DNA from: Thiomonas delicata
Lineage (GTDB): Bacteria > Pseudomonadota > Gammaproteobacteria > Burkholderiales > Burkholderiaceae_C
Assembly (NCBI RefSeq): GCF_900088825.1
Contig: NZ_LT592170.1
Location: 248,001-312,000 of the forward strand
Reading direction: 5' to 3'
DNA length: 64,000 bases
Shown here: piece by piece, positions 1 to 9,036 of the stretch
How the letters are laid out: each line of letters opens with the position of its first letter
How positions within the stretch are numbered: position 1 is the first letter of the stretch
The notes under the pieces: model-generated
Told to the model about the DNA's origin: nothing
The model's input: the letters and a program-made list of their open reading frames with translations, nothing else
Databases searched by the model: none
Translations under genes and position numbers: made by a program

Positions 1-637
1 CGAAGGCGTGCTGCACGCCTACCGCCGCATGGCCGACTACGCCGCGCTGCAGCGGCAGATCAAGTGGGAGCCGCTGCCGCTAGCCCCGCGCGGCGGTTAC
101 AACGTCGGCTTCCTGGGCCTGGGCCAGATGGGCTATGCCGCCGCGCGGCGCGTGGCCGACATGGACTTCCCGGTGCTGGCCTGCACCCGCAGCGGAGAAG
201 CGCGCGACGGATTCGATGCGCCCTGGCCGTTCTACCCGCTGGCGCGGATGGACGAATTCCTCGCCCAGACCCGGGTGCTGGTGGTGCTGCTGCCGCTCAC
301 CGCGCAGACCCGCGGCCTGCTGGACTACGCCGCGCTGAACCGCCTGCCCAAGGGCGCGCACCTGATCAACGCCGGGCGCGGCGCGGTCGTCGACACCGGC
401 GACCTGCTCGATCTGCTCGACACCGGCCACATCGCCAGCGCCCTGCTCGACGTGTTCGACGCCGAACCGCTGCCCGCGAGCGACGCGCTGTGGCGCCACC
501 CGCGCGTGCGCGTCACCCCGCATGTCGCGGCGCAAACCCTGGTCGGACCCTCGGCCGCGCAGGTCATGCGCAAGATCGCCGCGATCGAACGCGGCGACCG
601 GCCCGGCGGCCTGGTCGATACGCGGTTGGGCTATTGA
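1..637 (+). CDS. D-2-hydroxyacid dehydrogenase, GhrA-like (5' end outside window)
   Basis: C-terminal part of an NAD(P)-dependent 2-hydroxyacid dehydrogenase, of the glyoxylate/hydroxypyruvate reductase A type. The frame is open to the left edge, so the true start lies outside; a GTG at 8 is only an internal codon. The visible part has the nucleotide-binding GLGQMG motif, the arginine of the NAGRGAVVD segment, the glutamate in DVFDAEPLP and the catalytic histidine in VTPHVAAQT, so the active site looks intact. Cytoplasmic reduction of a 2-oxo acid is likely. The exact substrate cannot be read from sequence. The next gene, for HMG-CoA lyase, follows after 38 bases. Confidence 0.85.
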   Translation, partial: EGVLHAYRRMADYAALQRQIKWEPLPLAPRGGYNVGFLGLGQMGYAAARRVADMDFPVLACTRSGEARDGFDAPWPFYPLARMDEFLAQTRVLVVLLPLTAQTRGLLDYAALNRLPKGAHLINAGRGAVVDTGDLLDLLDTGHIASALLDVFDAEPLPASDALWRHPRVRVTPHVAAQTLVGPSAAQVMRKIAAIERGDRPGGLVDTRLGY

Positions 638-675
638 GCGCCCGGCCTTCCCAACAAGGCAACAAGGAGACTGCG

Positions 676-1623
676 ATGCCCACGATGCACTTGCCGCAGC
701 ACGTCAAGCTGGTCGAGGTCGGCCCGCGCGACGGGCTGCAGAACGAGGCCAACCCGGTGCCGCCGGAGGTGAAGGTCGAACTGATCGACCGGCTCTCGGC
801 CGCCGGCCTGCCCAATGTCGAAGCGGCCGCCTTCGTCTCGCCCAGATGGGTGCCGCAAATGGCCGACGGCGCCGAGGTCATGGCCCGCATCCGGCGCCGG
901 CCCGGCACCGTGTATTCGGCGCTGGTACCGAACATGAAGGGCATGGAGGCGGCGCTGGCCGCCAGCGTCGGCGAGGTGGTGGTGTTCAGCGCCGCCTCGG
1001 AAGCCTTCGCCCAGGCCAACATCAACTGCTCCATCGCCGAATCCATCGCCCGCTTCGAACCCGTGGCGCAAGCCGCCAAGGCGGCCGGCGTGCGCCTGCG
1101 CGGCAGCATTTCCTGCGCGCTGGGCTGCCCCTACCAGGGCGAGGTCGAGCCGCGAGCCGTGGTGGACGTGGTGCAGCGCATGGCCGCGCTGGGCTGCGAC
1201 GAGATCGACATCGCCGACACCATCGGCGTGGGCACCCCGGGCGCGGTGCAGGCGGTGTTCGAAGCCGCCGCCGGCGTTTTCCCGCTCGACCGCCTGGCCG
1301 GGCATTTCCACGACACCTACGGCCAGGCCCTGGCCAACATCCTGGCCGCGCTGCAAAGCGGAGTTTCCGCGTTCCACGCCTCCGTGGCGGGTTTGGGCGG
1401 CTGCCCCTACGCCAAGGGCGCCACCGGCAACGTCGCCACCGAGGACGTGCTCTACATGCTCGAGGGCCTGGGGCTACGCACGGGCGTGGACCTGCGCGCC
1501 GTGGCCGAGACCGGCGACTTCATCAGCCGCGCCATCGGCCGCCCGAACAACAGCCGGGCCGGACGCGCGCTGCTGGCAAAATGGTCGGCGCAGAACGCCA
1601 ACCCCACGGCCTGCGCCGCCTGA
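676..1623 (+). CDS. mvaB: hydroxymethylglutaryl-CoA lyase
   Basis: A 315-residue HMG-CoA lyase of the HMGL/DRE-TIM metallolyase family, which cleaves 3-hydroxy-3-methylglutaryl-CoA to acetoacetate and acetyl-CoA in leucine and isovalerate breakdown. The start is the ATG at 676, preceded by AAGGAG at 664-669. The N-terminus carries the catalytic VEVGPRDGLQNE motif, and near the C-terminus GGCPYAKGATGN holds the family's signature cysteine. The length is normal. The frame is open far upstream of 676, but the family similarity begins only at this ATG. It probably shares a transcript with the flanking dehydrogenase and glutathione transferase genes. Confidence 0.92.
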   Translation: MPTMHLPQHVKLVEVGPRDGLQNEANPVPPEVKVELIDRLSAAGLPNVEAAAFVSPRWVPQMADGAEVMARIRRRPGTVYSALVPNMKGMEAALAASVGEVVVFSAASEAFAQANINCSIAESIARFEPVAQAAKAAGVRLRGSISCALGCPYQGEVEPRAVVDVVQRMAALGCDEIDIADTIGVGTPGAVQAVFEAAAGVFPLDRLAGHFHDTYGQALANILAALQSGVSAFHASVAGLGGCPYAKGATGNVATEDVLYMLEGLGLRTGVDLRAVAETGDFISRAIGRPNNSRAGRALLAKWSAQNANPTACAA

Positions 1624-1666
1624 CCTTCCGGCGCCATCGGCGCGCACGCTGACCGACGAGGACACC

Positions 1667-2335
1667 ATGGCCGACTCCCCGCAACTCGACTTCTACCATG
1701 CCCCCCAGACCCGCTCCACCGGGGTGCTGACCCTGATCGAAGAACTGGGCCTGCGCGAAGGCACCGACTTCACGATGCACCTGCTCGACATGAAAGCCGG
1801 CGAACAGCGGCAGCCCGCCTACCTAGCGGTCAACCCGATGGGCAAGGTCCCGGCGCTGCGCCACGGCGAGGCGCTGATCACCGAGCAGGGCGCGGTGTAC
1901 ATCTACCTGGCCGACCTGTTCCCGCAGGCGGGCCTGGCGCCGGCCGTCGGCGACGTGCTGCGCGGCCCCTACCTGCGCTGGCTGGTGTTCTACGGTTCCA
2001 GCTTCGAACCGGCCGTGGTCGACCGCGCCCTCAAGCGCCAGCCCGCGCCGCCGTCCACCTCGCCCTACGGCGATTTCGACACCATGCTCGGCACCCTGAC
2101 CCGCCAGCTCGAAACCGGCCCCTGGATCCTGGGCGAGCGCTTCACCGCCGCCGACGTGCTGTGGGGCACGGCGCTGCGCTGGACCACGCACTTCGGCCTG
2201 GTTCCGCCCTTGCCGGCGGTCCAAAGCTATATCGACCGCGTGCTGGCCAGGCCCGCCGTGCGGCGCGCGCAGCAAAAAGACGCCGACTTCGCCGCCGCGC
2301 AGGAACGGGCGCGCCCGCCTTCACCCGCCCCCTGA
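1667..2335 (+). CDS. glutathione S-transferase family protein
   Basis: A 222-residue protein with a thioredoxin-like N-terminal domain (about residues 5-80) and an all-helical C-terminal domain. The segment after PQTRSTG corresponds to the glutathione-activating serine region, and NPMGKVPAL with the following TEQGAVYIYLAD matches the glutathione-binding cis-proline and Ser/Thr loop of the family. Cytoplasmic conjugation or reduction of an electrophile is expected; the substrate is unknown. The start ATG at 1667 lies 44 bases after the HMG-CoA lyase stop, in the same direction. Confidence 0.85.
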   Translation: MADSPQLDFYHAPQTRSTGVLTLIEELGLREGTDFTMHLLDMKAGEQRQPAYLAVNPMGKVPALRHGEALITEQGAVYIYLADLFPQAGLAPAVGDVLRGPYLRWLVFYGSSFEPAVVDRALKRQPAPPSTSPYGDFDTMLGTLTRQLETGPWILGERFTAADVLWGTALRWTTHFGLVPPLPAVQSYIDRVLARPAVRRAQQKDADFAAAQERARPPSPAP

Positions 2336-2348
2336 TCCGGCCCTCACC

Positions 2349-2867
2349 ATGCCCACGTCCAACCCCGACCCGCTCCAGCTCGACACCCTGCCCGACTCCG
2401 TGCGGCGCGTCGTCAGCGCATTGCAGGCGCTCGGCCACGGCGAACCGCCCGTGATGCTCGACGCCGCGGCGCGCACCGCGCAGCAGGCGGCCGACGCGCT
2501 CGGCGTGCGGCTCGGGCAGATCGCCAAGTCCATCGTGTTCCGCCATGTCGCGTCCGACCGCGCCGTGCTGGTGGTCTGCGCCGGCGACCGCCGCGTCGAC
2601 GAGGCGCGGGTCGCCGCCCAGGTAGGCCCGTTGGCGCGCGCCGACGCCGATTTCGTGCGCGCCCGCACCGGCTTCGCCATCGGCGGCGTCAGCCCCGTCG
2701 GCCATGCCCATGCGCCGCTGGCCTTGCTGGACGAAAGCCTGTGGCGCTTCGACCGCATCTGGGCCGCCGCCGGCCACCCGCATGCCGTGTTCCCCCTGTT
2801 GCCCGACGATCTGCGGCGCTGGCTGGATGTGCCGCCCGGCGCCGTCACGCTGCCGCCGCAGGCCTGA
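2349..2867 (+). CDS. YbaK/EbsC-family aminoacyl-tRNA deacylase
   Basis: A 172-residue single-domain protein of the YbaK/ProX editing family, which hydrolyses mischarged aminoacyl-tRNA such as Cys-tRNA(Pro) or Ala-tRNA(Pro). The hallmark lysine is in the segment QIAKSIVF, and the later GGVSPVGH loop is also typical. The start ATG at 2349 lies 13 bases after the preceding stop, which suggests co-transcription. Which tRNA it edits cannot be said from sequence. Confidence 0.85.
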   Translation: MPTSNPDPLQLDTLPDSVRRVVSALQALGHGEPPVMLDAAARTAQQAADALGVRLGQIAKSIVFRHVASDRAVLVVCAGDRRVDEARVAAQVGPLARADADFVRARTGFAIGGVSPVGHAHAPLALLDESLWRFDRIWAAAGHPHAVFPLLPDDLRRWLDVPPGAVTLPPQA

Positions 2868-2897
2868 ACCTGTCCACGCCTTCAAGCCCCTCCCGCG

Positions 2898-3332
2898 ATG
2901 AAACCCATCCCCACCGGCACCCGCTTCGCCTTCGACTACACGGTCCAACCCGGTGTGACCGTGCCTGCGCTGTATGCCGACACCTTCCCCGAATTCGCCC
3001 AGATGCCCGGCGTGCTCGCCACGGGGCTGATGGTGACGCTGATCGAGGGCTGCTGCCAGCGCGCCATCCTGCCGTTTCTCGACTGGCCGCGCGAAGGCTC
3101 GCTCGGCGTGCACGTGGACTTCAGCCACCTCGCGCCGACCCCGCCGGGCATGACGGTGCACGTGACGGCCGAAGTCGTCGCGGTGAACGGACGCCGTGTC
3201 GTGTTCCGCGCCGAGGCGTTCGACGCCGTCGAATGCATCAGCCGAGGCACCCACGAGCGCATGGTGGTGGACTACGAGCGCTTCGCCCGGAAGGCCGCCG
3301 ACAAGGCGCGCGCCGCGGGCCTCGCGGCGTGA
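2898..3332 (+). CDS. FlK-like acyl-CoA thioesterase (hot-dog fold)
   Basis: A 144-residue hot-dog thioesterase resembling the fluoroacetyl-CoA thioesterase (FlK) group. The residues LMVTLIEGCC carry the family glutamate, and FSHLAPTPPGMTV carries the histidine and the conserved TPPGM turn. General acyl-CoA hydrolysis is likely; specificity for fluoroacetyl-CoA is not implied. Its stop codon overlaps a possible GTG start of the next small gene, which suggests translational coupling. Confidence 0.75.
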   Translation: MKPIPTGTRFAFDYTVQPGVTVPALYADTFPEFAQMPGVLATGLMVTLIEGCCQRAILPFLDWPREGSLGVHVDFSHLAPTPPGMTVHVTAEVVAVNGRRVVFRAEAFDAVECISRGTHERMVVDYERFARKAADKARAAGLAA

Positions 3333-3562
3333 GTGAGGCCACACCGCGGCGCGGAACGCCGGCCATGCGCGTGCCTTCGCCATGCATCCAGGTCTGCTCG
3401 ATGGACGAGGCCAGCGGCCTGTGCCGCGGCTGCCAGCGCACGCTGGACGAAATCGCCGCCTGGAGCGCCCTCAGCGACGCCGAGAAACTCCGCGTCTGGA
3501 AACGCATCCGCGCGCGCCGGCTCGCACATCCGCCCGCTGGCGGCCCGATTCGGCGGGGCTAG
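3329..3562 (+). CDS. DUF1289 domain-containing small cysteine-rich protein
   Basis: A 77-residue protein if the GTG at 3329 is used, which overlaps the previous stop as GTGA; 65 residues if the ATG at 3365 is used. The core MRVPSPCIQVCSMD followed by GLCRGCQRTLDEIAAW is the four-cysteine DUF1289 signature, presumably a small metal-binding module. The tail is basic. Its function is unknown. Position and strand fit a short operon with the thioesterase; the choice of start is uncertain. Confidence 0.75.
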   Translation: MSEATPRRGTPAMRVPSPCIQVCSMDEASGLCRGCQRTLDEIAAWSALSDAEKLRVWKRIRARRLAHPPAGGPIRRG

Positions 3563-3621
3563 AATGCGCCTCCTGCACAAAAAACAAGCAGCGCCACCCC
3601 GCGCAACCGTTCGCTTTCCGC

Positions 3622-4677
3622 ATGTTGTCCCCGTCCACCAGCACCCCCGGCACCGCTCGCGCGACAACCCTGACCTTGGGACCGTTCGAGATGCCCAACC
3701 GCGTGTTCGCCGCGCCCATGGCCGGCGTGACCGACCTGCCCTGGCGGCAAATGGCGCGCAAGCTCGGCGCCGGGCATTGCGTGAGCGAAATGGTCACCTC
3801 CAAGCGCGAACTGTGGGACACGCTCAAGACCTCGCGCCGCATGAACCATGCCGGCGAACCCGGCCCGGTGGCGGCGCAACTGGTGGGGGTTGATCCGCAG
3901 GACATGGCCGATGCGGCGCGCGCCAACGTCGAGGCCGGCGCGCAGATCGTCGACATCAATATGGGCTGCCCGGCCAAGAAAGTCTGCAGCCGCTGGGCCG
4001 GCTCGGCGCTAATGCAGGACGAGACGCAGGCGCTGCGCATCGTCGACGCCGTGGTGCGGGCGATGCGCGAGCTGAACGTGCCGGTCACGCTCAAGATGCG
4101 CACCGGCTGGTGCGCCGACGTCCGCAACGCGCCGCGCATCGCCCGCGCCGCGCAGGACGCCGGCGTGGCGATGATCGTGGTGCACGGCCGCACCCGCGAC
4201 CAGGGCTACGGCGGCCAGGCCGAGTACGACACCATCGCCGCGATCAAGCGCGAACTGCGCATTCCGGTGGTGGCCAATGGCGACATCGACTCGGCGGCCA
4301 AGGCGCGCGCCGTGCTGGCCGCAACCGGCGCCGACGCGGTGATGATCGGCCGCGCCGCGCTCGGCCGCCCCTGGCTGCTCGGCCATATCGCGCAGGCCCT
4401 GCAAAGCGGCACCGAGCCGGAACAACCCAGCCTGCGCCAGCAAGGCGCCTGGCTGCTCGAACACCTGCGGGCGCACCAGCTGTTCTATGGCGAGGCCGGT
4501 ACGAAAACCGCGCGCAAGCATGTGGGCTGGGCCGTGGCCGCCCTGCCCGGCGGCGCCGCGTTCCGCGCCCGCTTCAACACCCTCAGCGACCCACGCGCCC
4601 AGGTGGACGCCGTGGCGGCCTATTTCGACGCGCTGGACACATCATGCGATTCCCAACCCATTCCCCTGGCGGCATGA
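3622..4677 (+). CDS. dusB: tRNA-dihydrouridine synthase B
   Basis: A 351-residue flavoenzyme that reduces uridine in the tRNA D-loop. The TIM-barrel motif APMAGVTDLPWR near the N-terminus, INMGCPAKKVC with the catalytic cysteine, the substrate-binding LKMRTGW and the FMN phosphate-binding GADAVMIGRAALGRPW are all present. The start ATG at 3622 gives a normal length; a longer frame upstream is overlapping noise. The fis gene follows 75 bases later. The dusB-fis pair is a known conserved arrangement in proteobacteria, where both are often one transcript. Confidence 0.93.
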   Translation: MLSPSTSTPGTARATTLTLGPFEMPNRVFAAPMAGVTDLPWRQMARKLGAGHCVSEMVTSKRELWDTLKTSRRMNHAGEPGPVAAQLVGVDPQDMADAARANVEAGAQIVDINMGCPAKKVCSRWAGSALMQDETQALRIVDAVVRAMRELNVPVTLKMRTGWCADVRNAPRIARAAQDAGVAMIVVHGRTRDQGYGGQAEYDTIAAIKRELRIPVVANGDIDSAAKARAVLAATGADAVMIGRAALGRPWLLGHIAQALQSGTEPEQPSLRQQGAWLLEHLRAHQLFYGEAGTKTARKHVGWAVAALPGGAAFRARFNTLSDPRAQVDAVAAYFDALDTSCDSQPIPLAA

Positions 4678-4752
4678 GCCCCATGCAACGCTTCGCCGTT
4701 CCCATCATGCGCCCGCCCAAACCCGGGTCCCGTGCTGCGCCGGGGTGCGTCC

Positions 4753-4992
4753 ATGAGTAAAAAGCCCCCGCTCGAGCAGTGCGTGATCGACAGCCTGGAG
4801 GCCTATTTCGACGACCTCAACGGCACCGAGCCGCACGGCATCCACGGCATGGTGATGCAGACCGTGGAAAAGCCGCTGCTGCAGACCGTGATGCGCCGCG
4901 CGCAGGACAACCAGTCGCTCGCCGCCGAGTGGCTGGGCATCAACCGCAACACCCTGCGCAAAAAGCTCAAGGACCACAAGCTCATCAAGTGA
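4753..4992 (+). CDS. fis: Fis-family DNA-binding protein
   Basis: A 79-residue nucleoid-associated protein. The C-terminal half carries the Fis helix-turn-helix, with [20 protein letters not shown] as the recognition region (about residues 53-72). The N-terminal half lacks the longer extension of enterobacterial Fis (98 residues), as is usual in betaproteobacteria. The start ATG at 4753 is chosen over an in-frame TTG/ATG further upstream because it matches the family N-terminus. It follows dusB and precedes purH by 52 bases. Confidence 0.9.
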   Translation: MSKKPPLEQCVIDSLEAYFDDLNGTEPHGIHGMVMQTVEKPLLQTVMRRAQDNQSLAAEWLGINRNTLRKKLKDHKLIK

Positions 4993-5044
4993 ACCGGTTG
5001 CGAACGCCCGCCTCCGCCATCCAAAGCCTTCGACGAACCCATTC

Positions 5045-6595
5045 ATGTACGCGCTCCTCTCGGTCTCCGACAAAACCGGCGTCGTCGACGCCGCCCGCCG
5101 CCTGCACGCCAAGGGCGTGACCCTGCTGTCCACCGGCGGCACCGCCAAGCTGCTGGCCGAGGCCGGCCTGCCCGTCACCGAAGTCGCCGCGCACACCGGC
5201 TTCCCGGAAATGCTCGACGGCCGCGTGAAGACCCTGCACCCCAAGGTGCACGGCGGCCTGCTGGCGCGGCGCGACCTCCCGGCCCACGTGCAGGCCATCG
5301 CCGCCCACGGCATCCCGGCGATCGACTGGCTGATCGTCAATCTCTACCCGTTTGAAGCCACGGTGGCCAAACCCGGCTGCACGCTGGAGGACGCCATCGA
5401 GAACATCGACATCGGCGGCCCGGCCATGGTGCGCTCGGCGGCGAAGAACTGGCAGGGCGTGACCGTGCTCACCGATGCCGCGCAATACGAAACGGCGCTG
5501 GCCGAGTTCGAGTCCACTGGCGCGGTCTCCGGCAAGACGCGCTTCGCGCTGGCCGTGGCCGCGTTCAACCGCATCGCGCAATACGACGCCGCGATTTCCA
5601 ACTACCTCTCGGCCCTGCAGGACGGCGGCAAGGCCGCCTTCCCCGGCCAGTTCAACACCTGCTTCGTCAAGACGCAGGACCTGCGCTACGGCGAGAACCC
5701 GCATCAAGGCGCCGCGTTCTACGTCGAACCCGGCGCGCGCGAGGCCAGCATCGCCACCGCCCGCCAGCTGCAGGGCAAGGAGCTGAGCTACAACAACATC
5801 GCCGACGCCGACGCCGCGCTGGAGTGCGTCAAGCAGTTCGATGCCGCGCCGGCCTGCGTCATCGTCAAGCACGCCAACCCCTGCGGCGTGGCGTATGGCG
5901 AGTCGCTGCTCGCGGCCTACGACCTCGCCTACAAGACCGACCCCGAATCGGCCTTCGGCGGCATCATCGCCTTCAACGGCGAACTCGACGGCGAAACGGC
6001 CAAGGCCATCGTCGAGCGCCAGTTCGTCGAGGTCATCATCGCGCCCAGGGTGTCGCAGGCGGCCATCGAGGTGTGCGCGGCGAAGAAGAACGTGCGCCTG
6101 CTGGAATGCGGCGCCTGGCCCGCAGAGCCGCTGCCGCGCCTGGACTTCAAGCGCGTCAACGGCGGCCTGCTGGTGCAGGACGCCGACCTGGCGCTGCACG
6201 GCGAGATCAAGGTCGTCACCCAGCGCGCGCCGACCGAAGCCGAAATGCGCGACCTGCTGTTCGCCTGGCGCGTGGCCAAGTTCGTCAAGTCCAACGCCAT
6301 CGTCTACGCCAAGGACAGCACCACCGTCGGCGTCGGCGCAGGCCAGATGAGCCGTGTTAATTCGGCACGCATCGCCGCGATCAAGGCCGAGCAGGCCGGC
6401 TTGTCGGTACCCGGCTCGGTGATGGCCTCGGACGCCTTCTTCCCCTTCCGCGACGGCATCGACAACGCCGCCGCCGCCGGCATCCAGGCCGTGATCCAGC
6501 CCGGCGGATCGATGCGCGACGAGGAGGTGATTGCCGCGGCCAACGAACACGGGATGGCCATGGTGTTCACCGGCATGCGGCACTTCCGGCATTGA
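5045..6595 (+). CDS. purH: bifunctional AICAR formyltransferase / IMP cyclohydrolase
   Basis: A 516-residue enzyme for the last two steps of IMP synthesis. The N-terminal MGS-like IMP cyclohydrolase domain (about 1-190) begins [13 protein letters not shown] and includes STGGTAKLL. The C-terminal formyltransferase domain carries the catalytic Lys-His in [12 protein letters not shown] and the closing [10 protein letters not shown]. The length matches the family. It directly follows fis; ruvC follows 27 bases later, so purH and ruvC are probably co-transcribed. Confidence 0.95.
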   Translation: MYALLSVSDKTGVVDAARRLHAKGVTLLSTGGTAKLLAEAGLPVTEVAAHTGFPEMLDGRVKTLHPKVHGGLLARRDLPAHVQAIAAHGIPAIDWLIVNLYPFEATVAKPGCTLEDAIENIDIGGPAMVRSAAKNWQGVTVLTDAAQYETALAEFESTGAVSGKTRFALAVAAFNRIAQYDAAISNYLSALQDGGKAAFPGQFNTCFVKTQDLRYGENPHQGAAFYVEPGAREASIATARQLQGKELSYNNIADADAALECVKQFDAAPACVIVKHANPCGVAYGESLLAAYDLAYKTDPESAFGGIIAFNGELDGETAKAIVERQFVEVIIAPRVSQAAIEVCAAKKNVRLLECGAWPAEPLPRLDFKRVNGGLLVQDADLALHGEIKVVTQRAPTEAEMRDLLFAWRVAKFVKSNAIVYAKDSTTVGVGAGQMSRVNSARIAAIKAEQAGLSVPGSVMASDAFFPFRDGIDNAAAAGIQAVIQPGGSMRDEEVIAAANEHGMAMVFTGMRHFRH

Positions 6596-6622
6596 ACCCC
6601 GCTCGAACCGCGGGGCCAGACC

Positions 6623-7213
6623 ATGCGCATCCTCGGCATCGACCCCGGACTCAACACCACCGGCTACGGCCTGCTCGAAGCCTGCGGCCAGCGCCTGCAT
6701 TACCAGGCTAGCGGCGCCATTCGCATTCCCAAAGGCACGCTGCCGGAACGGCTGAAAACGCTGTTCGAGGGCGTGAGCACGGTGGCGCGCGACGCGGCGG
6801 CGGACGTGGCGGTGGTGGAGATCGTGTTCGTCAACGTCAATCCGCAGTCCACCCTGCTGCTGGGGCAGGCGCGCGGCGCCGCGATCGCGGCGCTGGTGGC
6901 GCAGGGCCTGCCGGTGGTGGAGTACACCGCGCTGCAGCTCAAGAAATCCATCGTCGGCTACGGTCGCGCCAGCAAGGCCCAGATGCAGGACATGGTGATG
7001 CGCCTGCTGACCCTGCCCGGCCAGCCCGGCCCGGATGCGGCAGACGCGCTGGGGCTGGCCATCTGCCACGCGCATGCCCAGCGCGGCCTCGCAGCGCTGA
7101 CCGGCGCGCGCACCACGATGGAGCAACCCGCCGCCGCGATGGCGCCGGCGGGCGCCATCAGCGCAACCCAGCTGCGCCGCATGCGCATGCGGCGCGGCAG
7201 GCTGATCGGCTAG
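6623..7213 (+). CDS. ruvC: crossover junction endodeoxyribonuclease RuvC
   Basis: A 196-residue Holliday-junction resolvase. The acidic catalytic residues of the RNase H-like fold are all seen: Asp in [14 protein letters not shown], Glu in [13 protein letters not shown], and the two Asp of [14 protein letters not shown]. About 20 extra residues at the C-terminus are Met/Arg-rich and unremarkable. The partner genes ruvA and ruvB lie about 4.2 kb downstream on the same strand, separated by a transporter gene, leuA and an oppositely oriented fabA, so the ruv genes are split here. Confidence 0.95.
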   Translation: MRILGIDPGLNTTGYGLLEACGQRLHYQASGAIRIPKGTLPERLKTLFEGVSTVARDAAADVAVVEIVFVNVNPQSTLLLGQARGAAIAALVAQGLPVVEYTALQLKKSIVGYGRASKAQMQDMVMRLLTLPGQPGPDAADALGLAICHAHAQRGLAALTGARTTMEQPAAAMAPAGAISATQLRRMRMRRGRLIG

Positions 7214-7381
7214 GCGTGTGGGCATGCTGTCCCGCGGCCGCGCCTCGCGCATACAACCTGTCACACCGCGCGCCCGGAACTTGCTTCAAGCTACGCGGTG
7301 TGCGGGGCCAAGCCGCGGCGGCCGAAGGGCCGGCTATCTCAGCCCCTGGATTTCATGGATTCCCGTTCAAGGAGATGCAGC

Positions 7382-8533
7382 ATGCGCACAAGGACCCTAT
7401 TCACAAGCATCGCCGCCGCCGTGCTGGCGATGGCCCTGCAGGGCAGGGCTCAAGCCGCCGAGCTTCGCGTGGTGATCGGCGTCGCCGTCCCCTTGTCGGG
7501 AGCGCTCGCGGCCAGCGGGCAGGATGCGGTGAACGGTGTGCAGATGGCCATCCGCAAGCTCAACGCCGAGCATGCCGAGATCGCCGGTCAGCCGGTGCAC
7601 TGGGCGATGGACGCCGAGGACGACCAGGGCCTGCCCAACCAGGCCACGCTGGTGGCGCAAAAGCTGGCCGACGAGCATGTCAACGGCGTGGTCGGCCACC
7701 AGACCTCGGGCTGCACCTTTCCGGCCGCGCGCATCTACAGCGAGGCCGGCATCCCGCAGATCACCCCCTCGTCCACCGCACCCAAGATCGCGCAGCAGGG
7801 CTACAAGACCTTCTTCCGCATGATCGCCAACGACAACGCCCTGGGCGCGGGCCTGGCCGACTATGCCGGCAACACGCTCAAGGCCTCGCGGGTCGCCGTG
7901 ATCGACGACCGCACCGCCTACGGCCAAGGCTTGGCCGACGTGTTCACCGCCACGGCGAAAAAACTCGGCATGCACGTGGTCGATCGCGAATACACCGACG
8001 ACAAGACCACCCAGTTCTCGGCCATCCTCACGCGCATCAAGAGCTACCACCCCGACGTGGTGTTCTACGGCGGCATGTACAGCCAGGCCGGGCCGCTGGT
8101 GCGGCAGATGCGGCAGTTCGGCATGCAGGCCACCCTGATGGGCGGCGACGGCATCTGCGCCCCGGCGATGGCCGAATTGGCCGGCAGCGACGTGAACGGC
8201 ACCATCTGCGCCCAGGGCGGCGTGCCATTGAGCCAGATGCCCAGGGGCGAAGCGTGGAAGGCCGCTTACGACGCCGAATTCGGCGCCAGCGCCTTTCAGC
8301 TCTATTCGCCCTACGCCTACGACGCCACCATGGTGCTCGCCCACGCCATGATGAAGGCCAAATCGCCCGACCCCAAGGTCTATCTCCCCTTCATCCGCAA
8401 CGTCGGCCTGAACGGCATCACCGGGAATGACATCCGTTTCACCGACACGGGAGAGCTTCTGCACCCCAGCATCACCCTGTCCATGTTCAAGAACGGCAAG
8501 AAAACGCCGCTCGCGGTCGAACACGTGGAATAG
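7382..8533 (+). CDS. branched-chain amino acid ABC transporter substrate-binding protein (LivK-like)
   Basis: A 383-residue periplasmic type I binding protein of the Leu/Ile/Val family. An N-terminal signal peptide of about 27 residues ends near GRAQAAEL. The mature part starts VVIGVAVPLSGALAASGQD, the family hallmark, and later has GHQTSGCTFPAARIYSEAG and the hinge-region segment DRTAYGQGLAD. The start ATG at 7382 has AAGGAG at 7369-7374. No permease or ATPase genes are adjacent, so it is either an orphan binding protein or works with a transporter encoded elsewhere. The position next to leuA is suggestive but proves nothing about the ligand. Confidence 0.88.
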   Translation: MRTRTLFTSIAAAVLAMALQGRAQAAELRVVIGVAVPLSGALAASGQDAVNGVQMAIRKLNAEHAEIAGQPVHWAMDAEDDQGLPNQATLVAQKLADEHVNGVVGHQTSGCTFPAARIYSEAGIPQITPSSTAPKIAQQGYKTFFRMIANDNALGAGLADYAGNTLKASRVAVIDDRTAYGQGLADVFTATAKKLGMHVVDREYTDDKTTQFSAILTRIKSYHPDVVFYGGMYSQAGPLVRQMRQFGMQATLMGGDGICAPAMAELAGSDVNGTICAQGGVPLSQMPRGEAWKAAYDAEFGASAFQLYSPYAYDATMVLAHAMMKAKSPDPKVYLPFIRNVGLNGITGNDIRFTDTGELLHPSITLSMFKNGKKTPLAVEHVE

Positions 8534-9036
8534 CCACGCATGCGCGGCGGCCGCACGGCGCATCCGCGCTCGCCCGCGCCGCGCGGGCTTCAGGGCTGGC
8601 TTGCCCCTGCAATTGACGCGCCGCACCGTTTTTGCTACTGTTGCGGCGTGATGAAGCCCTTCCAACACCCCATGCGCACCACCGCTGCGGCCCTTGCCGC
8701 CATGCAGCGTGCCCAGATGCTGCGCCTGCTACGGGTGGACGGGGCTCGGCGACTGCGCCCGGCGCGCACCTGAACGTCGACCCAGCCGCCCTCATTCGTC
8801 CCCCACGGGACTCGTGCGCTGAGCTTCAGCGCCAGCAGCAGCCGAAGGATCCATTCCAGGCGCTGCCTTTTTCGGAATCCGCCATGTCAGCCTTCCCGCA
8901 CAGCCTTTCGCTGCAACGACTAAGCATCGGCAGCCGGGCCCTGCGCTCGCGACAGCCCGGCTGCCTTGGGTCGCACACTGGAAGCCCCTCGCTGAACCCA
9001 TTCTGAATTGCATTTGTCTTGCCGGAGATTGCCGCC
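8534..9036 (+). promoter_or_regulatory. long leader region upstream of leuA with possible leucine attenuator
   Basis: About 500 bases without a convincing long gene. Two small frames could be leader peptides. One is 8651-8773 (40 codons), with a leucine-dense core reading MLRLLR and including the rare codon CTA. The other is 8884-9006 (40 codons), with SLSLQRLSIG, also using CTA. The second frame runs into a perfect 11-bp inverted repeat, 8929-8939 with 8955-8965, separated by 15 bases. Leucine-rich leaders with competing hairpins are known for leu operons in enterobacteria. Here the attenuator idea is inference, and no strong T-run follows the hairpin. Confidence 0.35.
8929..8965 (+). repeat. 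perfect 11-bp inverted repeat (hairpin) in the leuA leader
   Basis: GGCAGCCGGGC at 8929-8939 is exactly complementary to GCCCGGCTGCC at 8955-8965, with a 15-base loop. The stem is very G+C-rich and lies 72 bases before the leuA ATG. No T-tract follows, so it is not a standard intrinsic terminator. It could be an attenuator or mRNA-stability element. Confidence 0.6.

Noticed and set aside
4985..7264. A leftward open frame of 759 codons opposite purH and ruvC
   Set aside because: Both sense genes are complete and well conserved; the antisense frame has no domain features.
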